Source of the DNA: Cryobacterium aureum
GTDB taxonomy: Bacteria; Actinomycetota; Actinomycetes; Actinomycetales; Microbacteriaceae
Length of the DNA: 64,000 nt
NCBI RefSeq assembly: GCF_002954245.1
Contig: NZ_PPTG01000045.1
Location: 19,379 to 83,378 of the forward strand
Direction of reading: 5' to 3'
In this document: positions 54,377-61,795 of the stretch, in pieces
Layout of the letters: every line of letters starts with the position of its first letter
Numbering within the stretch: the first letter of the stretch is position 1
The notes under the pieces: generated by a model
Told to the model about the DNA's origin: nothing
Seen by the model: only the letters and a program-made list of their open reading frames with translations
The model's database searches: none
Position numbers and translations under genes: made by a program

Positions 54377-55150
54377 TCAGGCTGCCGGTTTGACGCCATA
54401 GTCGGTGTTGTAACGTGCGAGCACGTCGGTGATCGGCCCGTCGAGCACCAGGTCTCCCTTGTCGAGGTAGAGACCGCGGGTGCAAAATCGCCGCAGATCG
54501 CGCTCATTGTGCGAGACGATGAACAGGGTGCGACCACCGGCGAGAAGTTCTTCGATGCGGCGATAGCACTTCTCCCGAAAAGCCTTGTCGCCCACCGCCA
54601 AAACCTCGTCGACCAGTAGAATGGGCTCTTCGAGCCGAGAGATCACCGCAAAGGCGATTCGCACCTTCATCCCGCTCGACAGGTGTTTGTAGGGCGTGTC
54701 GATGAAGTCGGCGATCTCGGCGAATTCAATGATCTCGTCGAAGCGTTCGGTGATCTGCCTGCGCGTCATGCCGTGCAGGCCCGCGGTCAGATAGACGTTG
54801 TCGCGCACGCTGAGGTCGTCGACGAACCCGCCCGTGATCTCGATCAGCGGCGCCACACCCTCGGTCACGTGCACCGTTCCCTGGTCGGGCAGCACGACTC
54901 CGGTGACGAGTTTGAGCAGGGTGGACTTGCCCTGCCCGTTACGCCCGACGACACCGATGGCTTCGCCCGGTTGCACGCTGAAGGTCACGTGCTGCAGGGC
55001 CCAGAATTCGCCCGGTCGGCTGCGGCGTTTGCTGGCGCCGAAGAGATCCTTGAAATTGCGACGCCCGCGCCGATTCCTGCGAAAGCGGATGCCGACATCC
55101 TGTAGCGAGATCACCGGCGTTGTCGAAGCGGATGCTTTCCCCTGGGCCAC
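54377..55150 (-). CDS. Polysaccharide/teichoic acid ABC exporter ATPase (Wzt/TagH-like)
   Basis: A 257-residue ATPase: Walker A GRNGQGKSTLLKLV, signature LSSGMKVRIAFAV, Walker B EEPILLVDEVLAVGD and switch His FIVSHNERDL. The SSGM signature and the DEVLAVGD run are typical of Wzt/TagH exporters. There is no C-terminal carbohydrate-binding domain. The GTG at 55150 has AAGGAG 5 bp upstream and overlaps the permease stop by one base (TAGTG), so a longer frame to 55699 is a shadow of the permease gene. Confidence 0.92.
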   Translation of the reverse strand: MAQGKASASTTPVISLQDVGIRFRRNRRGRRNFKDLFGASKRRSRPGEFWALQHVTFSVQPGEAIGVVGRNGQGKSTLLKLVTGVVLPDQGTVHVTEGVAPLIEITGGFVDDLSVRDNVYLTAGLHGMTRRQITERFDEIIEFAEIADFIDTPYKHLSSGMKVRIAFAVISRLEEPILLVDEVLAVGDKAFREKCYRRIEELLAGGRTLFIVSHNERDLRRFCTRGLYLDKGDLVLDGPITDVLARYNTDYGVKPAA

Positions 55151-55950
55151 TAGATCTCCTTCAGAACGGCGCGTTCGGTGCGGCGGAAGACCAGCAGTCC
55201 GAGCCCGAGAAAGAGGAGGGACAGACCTGCGCTGATCGCGATCGCGAACCAGTCGAGTTGCTCCGGAAAGAATGCCGCCCGATACAGGCTGAAAATGCCG
55301 CTCAGTGGGTTGAAAGCAGCCCAGAAATGCAGCTCCGGTGGCAGGTCTGCGGTGCCGTAGATGATGGGGGAGGCGTAGAACAGAAAGCGCAGAATGAGTT
55401 TGACGGCCCGCTCCAGGTCGCGGAAGAACACCACGAGCGGGGCGACCAGCAGACCGACACCCGCGGTCAGGGCGGCCTGAATCAGAATGGCGAGAGGAAA
55501 GAACAGCGCGTCGGCGTTCAGCTCGGCGCCGTAGAGAATCGCAAACAGGGCGAGCACCGGAATCGACGCGAGAAACTCGATGCCCTTGGAGAGCACCAGG
55601 CGGTTCACCCAGATAGTGCGGGGGATTCGGGTGGAACGAATGAGCTTTGCCTCGCGCAGAAAAGCGCGGGTGCAGTCCGAGACGGCGCCGTTGAACCACA
55701 TCCAGGGCAGCAGGGCGGCCAGCAGGAACACGATATAGGGGTCGTTGCCGACGTTTTTGTTAAATACCTGGGTGAAGACGAACCAGTAGATGCCGGCCAT
55801 CACGAGCGGATCGAGGATGGACCAGAAGTAGCCGAGCACCGAGGTGGAGTAACGCACACGCAGGTCGCGCTCGGTCAGCAACCACAGCGAATGCCGATAC
55901 CGGGCGATCGGTGTGCGCTGTTCGGGGCGCACCTGGGCGTAACTACTCAC
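55150..55950 (-). CDS. Polysaccharide/teichoic acid ABC exporter permease (Wzm/TagG-like)
   Basis: A 266-residue ABC-2 type membrane protein with six helices. It has the Wzm/TagG N-terminal amphipathic segment LLTERDLRVRYSTSVLGYFW, the LLPWMWFNGAV helix and the late FYASPIIYGTADLP. With the ATPase gene directly after it, it forms an exporter for lipid-linked glycans; the wall-glycan genes 49007-53056 are the likely source of cargo. The GTG at 55950 was chosen; an in-frame start at 56016 would add 22 residues. Confidence 0.9.
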   Translation of the reverse strand: MSSYAQVRPEQRTPIARYRHSLWLLTERDLRVRYSTSVLGYFWSILDPLVMAGIYWFVFTQVFNKNVGNDPYIVFLLAALLPWMWFNGAVSDCTRAFLREAKLIRSTRIPRTIWVNRLVLSKGIEFLASIPVLALFAILYGAELNADALFFPLAILIQAALTAGVGLLVAPLVVFFRDLERAVKLILRFLFYASPIIYGTADLPPELHFWAAFNPLSGIFSLYRAAFFPEQLDWFAIAISAGLSLLFLGLGLLVFRRTERAVLKEI

Positions 55951-56127
55951 GCGGTCTATCGTATGGGAGCCTGACTTGGTCCCTTGCCAGCCGGCCCTTT
56001 CTGGTCTCTTGCTCACACGCCCTCAAACGCTGGTCGTTAATCCCGCATTCGCGTAGATTGAAACTCTGCGCACAACGTCGATGCGTGATTGTCGACACCG
56101 GACCCGCACACGAGCAAGGGAGTCAAT

Positions 56128-58116
56128 ATGGCCTACAACGTCGCTCAGAAACTGATCGCCTCGCACTTGGTAGTGGGGGAGATGGTTCCCGGCACCGAAA
56201 TCGGCCTGCGAATCGACCAGACCTTGACCCAGGATGCGACCGGTACCCTGGTCATGCTCGAACTGGAGGCACTCGGTCTCGACTATGCCCGCACGGAAGT
56301 GTCCGTGCAATACGTGGACCACAACCTGCTACAGGCCGACAGCAAGAATGCCGAAGACCACGACTTTCTGCGATCCGCCTGCCAACGCTTCGGTATCTGG
56401 TTCTCCAAAGCCGGTAACGGGGTGTCGCACCCGACGCACATGCAGCGCTTCGGCATTCCGGGCAAGACCATGGTCGGCTCGGACAGCCACACCCCGGCGG
56501 CCGGATCGCTCGGCATGCTCGCCATCGGCGTCGGCGGCACCGAAGTAGCGCTCGCCATCGCCGGCGAACCGCTCTACATTCGCATGCCCCAAATTTGGGG
56601 CGTACGCCTGACCGGGCAGCTGCCGCCGTGGACGAGCGCCAAGGACGTCATTCTCGAAATGCTCCGTCGCCACGGTGTGAAGGGCGGCGTCAACCGCATC
56701 GTCGAGTATTACGGACCGGGGCTGGCCACCCTGACCGCCATGGATCGGCACGTGATCGCGAACATGGGTGCCGAACTCGGCGCGACCTCGACAGTGTTCC
56801 CCGCCGATGACCAGGTGCGCACATTCTTACGCGCCGAGGCGCGCGAGGACGACTTCGTGGAATTACTCGCCGATGCTGATGCGACCTACGACGTGACCGA
56901 GGAGATAGACCTGGCCTCGATCGTTCCTCTGATCGCCCTGCCCAGTTCGCCGGGCAACGTCGTTCCGGTCAGTGAAGTCGCTGGCCGACCGGTCGAGCAA
57001 GTGGTGATCGGGTCATCCGCTAACCCAGGTCTGCGAGATTTCGCGATCGTCGCGGCGATCACCAAGGGGCGGCAGTCGTTCCCCGGGCTATCCCTCGACG
57101 TCAACCCAAGCTCCCGCCAGATTTTGCAGGACTTGACCAAGATGGGCGCCACCCTCGATCTCATCGGGGCCGGTGCGCGGTTGCACCAGTCTGGCTGCAT
57201 GGGGTGCATCGGAATGGGACAGGCCCCCGCCAACGGCAGCATCAGCCTGCGCACCATGCCGCGCAATTTCCCAGGCCGCTCGGGCACGCAAGAAGACTCG
57301 GTTTACCTCTGCTCCCCAGAGACCGGGGCTGCAGCCGCGCTAACCGGAAAAATCACCGACCCGAGAGATCTCGCTGACCTGTTTAACATGGATTATCCCG
57401 CGATCACCCTGCCGGAGTTCTCCAGCGTCAACCTGACTATGCTCGAGGCGCCGCTGCCCGCTGCAGAATCGCTCACCGTCGCGCTCGTCAAGGGCGAAAA
57501 CATTTCGTCGCTGCCCGTCTTCGGTCCGCTCGCCGAACGCATCGAGGCTCCCGTTGCCCTGATTGTCGGCGATAATATTTCAACGGATGAGATTCTTCCG
57601 GCCGGCGCGCGCGTCTTGCCGTTTCGCAGCAACGTTCCCAAGCTCGCCGAATTCACCTTTGATCAGGTCGACCCTACCTACCCAACCCGCGCCGCACTCA
57701 CCCGAGACACGACCGGTCACATGATCGTCGCTGGGGCGAACTACGGGCAAGGGTCTTCTCGCGAGCACGCAGCGATCACCCCGCGATTCCTCGGGCTGCG
57801 GGTTGTGCTGGCGGTGTCGTTTGCGCGCATCCACTGGCAGAATTTGGCGAACTTCGGCGCGCTCGCGCTGCAATTCACGGATGCCGCCGATCACGACCGC
57901 ATTGGCCAGGGAGACGTGCTGGTGCTCGACGGTATTCGCGAGGCGCTCACCAACGGCACCGAGATTATCGTTCGCAACACCACCCGCGATGAGACTTATT
58001 CCGTGCGGCACGAGCTTTCGACCCGCCAGATTGAGATGCTCCTGGTCGGCGGCCTCATTCCGTGGCTGCGTGCCCGGCACGCGCAGGGCGAGCCCGCGAT
58101 CGGCACGACCGAGTAG
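56128..58116 (+). CDS. Aconitase-family hydratase, short (Aquifex-type) form with an altered Fe-S site
   Basis: A 662-residue aconitase-fold protein: large domain with HNLLQADSKNAEDHDFL and VGSDSHTPAAGSLGM, and C-terminal swivel domain with GDNISTDEILPAGAR and GANYGQGSSREHAA. Of the three cysteines that hold the 4Fe-4S cluster, two are present (SGCMGCIGMG), but the first, normally GSCTN, reads IGSSANPGLRDF. The length fits the short bacterial type, not the 900-residue AcnA. Substrate may be citrate/isocitrate or another hydroxy acid. The ATG at 56128 is preferred over a start at 56089. It lies next to the mevalonate genes. Confidence 0.82.
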   Translation: MAYNVAQKLIASHLVVGEMVPGTEIGLRIDQTLTQDATGTLVMLELEALGLDYARTEVSVQYVDHNLLQADSKNAEDHDFLRSACQRFGIWFSKAGNGVSHPTHMQRFGIPGKTMVGSDSHTPAAGSLGMLAIGVGGTEVALAIAGEPLYIRMPQIWGVRLTGQLPPWTSAKDVILEMLRRHGVKGGVNRIVEYYGPGLATLTAMDRHVIANMGAELGATSTVFPADDQVRTFLRAEAREDDFVELLADADATYDVTEEIDLASIVPLIALPSSPGNVVPVSEVAGRPVEQVVIGSSANPGLRDFAIVAAITKGRQSFPGLSLDVNPSSRQILQDLTKMGATLDLIGAGARLHQSGCMGCIGMGQAPANGSISLRTMPRNFPGRSGTQEDSVYLCSPETGAAAALTGKITDPRDLADLFNMDYPAITLPEFSSVNLTMLEAPLPAAESLTVALVKGENISSLPVFGPLAERIEAPVALIVGDNISTDEILPAGARVLPFRSNVPKLAEFTFDQVDPTYPTRAALTRDTTGHMIVAGANYGQGSSREHAAITPRFLGLRVVLAVSFARIHWQNLANFGALALQFTDAADHDRIGQGDVLVLDGIREALTNGTEIIVRNTTRDETYSVRHELSTRQIEMLLVGGLIPWLRARHAQGEPAIGTTE

Positions 58117-58161
58117 CAGCGAGAGGCAGAACGCGGTCGGCGCGGGTCTGCCCCGTTTGGT

Positions 58162-59639
58162 TCATTCGGCGCTGCCGACGACGTAGCGGTAGTACTCGAC
58201 GCCCTCATCGAAGAAGTCCGGCCCATTCGACGTACCGACGTGATCGATCACGAACTCATCGCGGGCGGGCGGGGCGATATTTTCGATGCGGCGTCCCTCG
58301 TGCACATCGATGTATTGCGCTTCGTTCAGATCGATTGCGCCAACCAAGGCTGACTCAAAATTGATTCGCCTGGCCGCTTCTTGCCAGCCGGCGACAACGC
58401 GCAGTGGCAGCGCCTCCGCAGCGTCGCCACTGCCGTAGCCGAGGGCCAACCAGTTCTGATCGGTCAGCTCGATGCGATCGGTCAGTGCCTGCTGCAGGCC
58501 AGCGGCGAGCCAGGCCGGAAGGGCAAAGCGGTGTAGAGATTGCCGAGGTCGCGCATGGCTTCGGAGCCCAGCCTGAGCTTGTCTTCGACTAGCGTGTCCC
58601 AGAGCGGGGTTTTGCGTAGCTGGTTGCGTACCTTGCGGGCCAGGGGAAAAACGTCGCCGGTGTTTTCGGCGAGATCGGCGCCGTTACCGTGAAACGGTGA
58701 TGGCGCGAGCAGCTCCTCGAGGAGCAGATCGGCATCGACACCGGCGTCGGCAGCGAGTGCGCGCAACTGGTCATGGCCGTCGTCATCATGAGCCAGAGCG
58801 AACAGGTAGGCCATGACCCACCCGGTCGTCGGCATCTGGTGGTACGGGCGGTGCATGAAAACCGCGTCGATGTCGTGAAAATAGTCGAGGCTTCGGCCGG
58901 GGCGTTTCTCCAGCATGGCCGTCATGGCGTGGTGGATGGCACCGATGTAGCAGCTGGTGGAACAGTGCCCGTTGAACATGGGCAGATCCTGCACCTGTCC
59001 GTCATCGCGCGCCGGCTGATTGCGAAAACGGGCAAACGGCTTGCGAAAATCGGCCACGCGGTAGTCGGAGTCGCTGCCGGCTGCGGCGAGGTCCACTTCG
59101 AGCAGGCGCGCGTCGCTCTCCAGCAGCATCGCGACCGCGCCGGCACCCTGCGTGGGCTCTGCACTGCCGCCGCGCGCGTACTCCGCAATATCGGCGCACA
59201 CCACGATGGCCTGGCGACCGCGGCCATCCGTTGCCAAATAGCGCAGCGCAGCTTTCACGCCGTAGACGCCGCCCAGGCAGGCCTGTTTGAATTCGGGCAC
59301 TTCGCAGTCCCGAGCCAACTGAGGCAGGCCAGCCGCGGCCAGGGCCTCATTGACCATGCCCTTGACGATGACCGCGCCGGCGGAATTGTCGGTGCTCGAC
59401 TCGGTGCCGAGCGCGAGCAGCCCAACCTGGGACGGGTCGATGTCGTAGTCCCGAATCAGGCGCCACACCGCATTGGCGGCAAAGGTGTACACGCTCTGCG
59501 CGGGGGCACGCATGCGAAAACTTCGGCCGACCACCGAGCGGAATTTCTCCCACGGCTGGTCATTCCAGGCACACCACGCTTCGAGCTGCACGCGATAGGG
59601 CGGGAGATAGAGGGAAAAACCACTTATTCCAGGAGCCAA
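58162..59639 (-). pseudogene. mvaS: Hydroxymethylglutaryl-CoA synthase, interrupted by a -1 frameshift
   Basis: HMG-CoA synthase joins acetyl-CoA and acetoacetyl-CoA, the entry step of the mevalonate pathway. The first frame (59639-58482) holds the catalytic Glu (LGTESSTDNSAG), Cys (FKQACLGGVYG) and His (FMHRPYHQMPTTG). After GNLYTA it slips into PFRPGSPLACSRH and stops. One base over, the frame continues seamlessly as LPAWLAAGLQQALTDRIE and on through LALGYGSGDAAEALPL to a TGA at 58162. The slip is at a GGG run, 58521-58523, as if one G were lost. Restored, the protein would be about 490 residues. The start is TTG at 59639. It may be a real mutation or a homopolymer sequencing error. Confidence 0.82.
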
Positions 59640-59802
59640 CTGTGTCTACTTAACTTTTCAGGTGCTTGCTTGACCGCACCGGGTCGTGAACACACCGTCG
59701 TTTTAGTCGGTGAAGCTGCGAGTAGTCCGGCGCCGGCTGGTTCGGCCGGATGCCGTCGGGGCTCCCGGCTAAAATAGAGGCAGAACCGATCGGAGTAGCC
59801 CT
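59640..59802. promoter_or_regulatory. Divergent intergenic region between mvaS and mvaD
   Basis: 163 bp that must hold promoters for both directions. A -10-like TAAAAT lies at 59770-59775 before mvaD, and TTGACC at 59670-59675 resembles a -35 box, but they are not at a standard distance from each other. No operator-like palindrome was seen. Confidence 0.4.
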
Positions 59803-60795
59803 GTGTCACAGACCCTCGAGGCCGGCGCTACGGCGCGCGCCCGCGCACATAGCAATATCGCGCTGGTCAAATATTGGGGCAAGAACAATGTCGTTCTCAA
59901 TACCCCCGCGGTCGGATCGATCTCCGTCACCCTCGATGCCCTCTTCACCGATACCCGGGTGACCTTTCGTTCGGGTCTCGCTGCCGATGAATTCTGGCTG
60001 AGCGGATGCCGGCAGGAGGCCACCAAGGTCGCCCGCGTTCTCGATCTGGTGCGTCAGGCCCGAGGAACGCACTTGTTCGCCGTCGTGGAGTCCGCGAACA
60101 ATTTTCCGACCGGAGCCGGGCTGGCCTCGTCGGCATCTGGTTTCGCCGCTCTCGCCGTCGCTGCCAGTGGCGCTGCCGGGCTCACGCTCACCGACCGGCA
60201 ACTGTCGATTCTGGCCAGGCACGGCTCCGGTTCGGCGGCCCGTTCCATCTTCGGGGGCTACGCCCAGATGCACGCCGGCAGCGCCGCTGACGGCTCGGAT
60301 TCCTACGCCGTGCAGCTGCTGACCGGCGCGGACTGGCCGCTCTCCGTGGTTGTCGCCATTACCGAGCTGGGTGCGAAAACGATCACCTCCACCGTCGGAA
60401 TGGGGGCTAGCGCTGCCAGTTCACCGTTCTACCCGGCCTGGCTGGCGACGGCCCCCGGTGATCTCGCTGATATGCGGGCCGCGATCGCCGCCCGCGACTT
60501 CGTGCGGCTGGGCGAACTCACCGAGTACAACTGCCTCAAGCTACACGCCCTGATGCTGACCACTCGGCCGGCGCTGATCTATTGGAACGCCGCGACGGTC
60601 GCGGCGATGCACGCCGTTCGGGATCTGCGCGCGTCCGGCGTGCCGGCCTATTTCACCATCGACGCCGGGCCGCAGCTGAAGGTGCTCTGCCTACCCGGGG
60701 ATGTGCCCCTGGTTCAGGAGGCGCTGTCGAACGTTGCCGGAGTGCACGAGGTACGCCCGAGTGCTCTCGGCCCGAGCGCCTACAGGTTGGAATGA
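59803..60795 (+). CDS. mvaD: Diphosphomevalonate decarboxylase
   Basis: A 330-residue GHMP-family enzyme that converts diphosphomevalonate to isopentenyl diphosphate using ATP. Family markers: SNIALVKYWGKNN near residue 18, the phosphate loop NFPTGAGLASSASGFAAL, SGSAARSIFGGYA with the conserved Ser/Arg, and FTIDAGPQLKVLC carrying the catalytic Asp. The presence of this gene with a phosphomevalonate kinase shows the classical (eukaryote-type) lower pathway. GTG start. Next gene starts one base after its stop. Confidence 0.94.
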   Translation: MSQTLEAGATARARAHSNIALVKYWGKNNVVLNTPAVGSISVTLDALFTDTRVTFRSGLAADEFWLSGCRQEATKVARVLDLVRQARGTHLFAVVESANNFPTGAGLASSASGFAALAVAASGAAGLTLTDRQLSILARHGSGSAARSIFGGYAQMHAGSAADGSDSYAVQLLTGADWPLSVVVAITELGAKTITSTVGMGASAASSPFYPAWLATAPGDLADMRAAIAARDFVRLGELTEYNCLKLHALMLTTRPALIYWNAATVAAMHAVRDLRASGVPAYFTIDAGPQLKVLCLPGDVPLVQEALSNVAGVHEVRPSALGPSAYRLE

Positions 60796-60796
60796 C

Positions 60797-61795
60797 GTGG
60801 CATCCTTTTCGTCGTCGGCACCCGGAAAATTGTTTCTGCTTGGGGAGTATGCCGTCTTGCACGGGGCGCCGGCGCTGCTGGCAGCCGTCGATCGTCGGGT
60901 GACCGTTACCGTCACACCTGCCGGGTCGTGGCGGCTGCACGCCCCCAGCGTGGGCATCCAGCATCTCGACCTCGATGAGGAAGGTCGCCTTCCCGCCACC
61001 CTCGACGCGCATACCCGTTCGACCCTGCGCCTGTTCGACGCGGTGCGTGTGGCGGTGCGGGCGGGTACAGCCGGCTCTGGCCCGTTTGAGATCAGCATGG
61101 ACAGCTCGTCATTCGTGCGCGATGGCCATAAATTGGGGCTCGGATCAAGCGCCGCGGTGGCCAGCGCGCTCACTGCGGCCCTGGCAGAAGCCTCCGGGCT
61201 TCACCTCGATCGGGAGGCGCTGTTCACTCTGGCCAATTCGGCCCATCGGGCCGCGCAACACGGCACGGGCAGTGGCGGGGATGTCGCCGCGAGCGTGTAC
61301 GGCGGTCTGCTCTCCTACACCGTCGAGACGCCGCCCGTGCAGATGCAGTGGCCCAGCGACCTCAGCGTTGTGGCCGTGGTTACCGGTGCTGGCTCGGCGA
61401 CGACCGATCTGGTCGGTCGGGTCAACGATTTTGCCGTGCAGAATCCGGCGCAGCACGACCAGGACCTGGCGCGCCTGATCCGCCTCGCCCACTCGGCGTG
61501 CTCAGCGCTCGCCGACCGCGACGGTTTTCTGCGCCTGGTCGATGACTACTTCAGGGCGCTGGCCCTGCTCGACGCCCACGCCCAGGCCGGCATCGTGACC
61601 GAGCGCCACCTTGAGCTACGCGCGGTGGCCGAGCGTGCTGGCGGCGTGTTCAAGACCTCCGGCGCCGGCGGCGGCGACGTCGGGCTCGCCTTCAGCGCGA
61701 GCGGCGCGCCCGCCGAACGCCTCGAACGTGCGCTGGCCGACGCCGGGGCATCCGTTGTGCCATTTGAATTCGGCGCGCCAGGGGCCCGGTCATGA
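60797..61795 (+). CDS. mvaK2: Phosphomevalonate kinase
   Basis: A 332-residue GHMP kinase that phosphorylates 5-phosphomevalonate. Visible: SAPGKLFLLGEYAVLHG at the N-terminus, the ATP loop LGLGSSAAVASALTAAL, GTGSGGDVAASVYGG with the catalytic Asp, and KTSGAGGGDVGLAF at the C-terminus. These resemble ERG8/MvaK2 more than mevalonate kinase, and a mevalonate kinase is encoded in the next frame. The GTG at 60797 follows the mvaD stop at once; the longer frame from 60701 is read-through of mvaD. Its stop overlaps the next ATG (ATGA). Confidence 0.92.
   Translation: MASFSSSAPGKLFLLGEYAVLHGAPALLAAVDRRVTVTVTPAGSWRLHAPSVGIQHLDLDEEGRLPATLDAHTRSTLRLFDAVRVAVRAGTAGSGPFEISMDSSSFVRDGHKLGLGSSAAVASALTAALAEASGLHLDREALFTLANSAHRAAQHGTGSGGDVAASVYGGLLSYTVETPPVQMQWPSDLSVVAVVTGAGSATTDLVGRVNDFAVQNPAQHDQDLARLIRLAHSACSALADRDGFLRLVDDYFRALALLDAHAQAGIVTERHLELRAVAERAGGVFKTSGAGGGDVGLAFSASGAPAERLERALADAGASVVPFEFGAPGARS

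Noticed and set aside
56128..58116. Archaeal-type phosphomevalonate dehydratase (AcnX) in a modified mevalonate pathway
   Set aside because: The protein has full-length classic aconitase layout, and phosphomevalonate kinase and diphosphomevalonate decarboxylase are both present, so the modified pathway is not needed.
58773..59777. 334-codon plus-strand frame over mvaS
   Set aside because: Antisense to HMG-CoA synthase; no domain visible.
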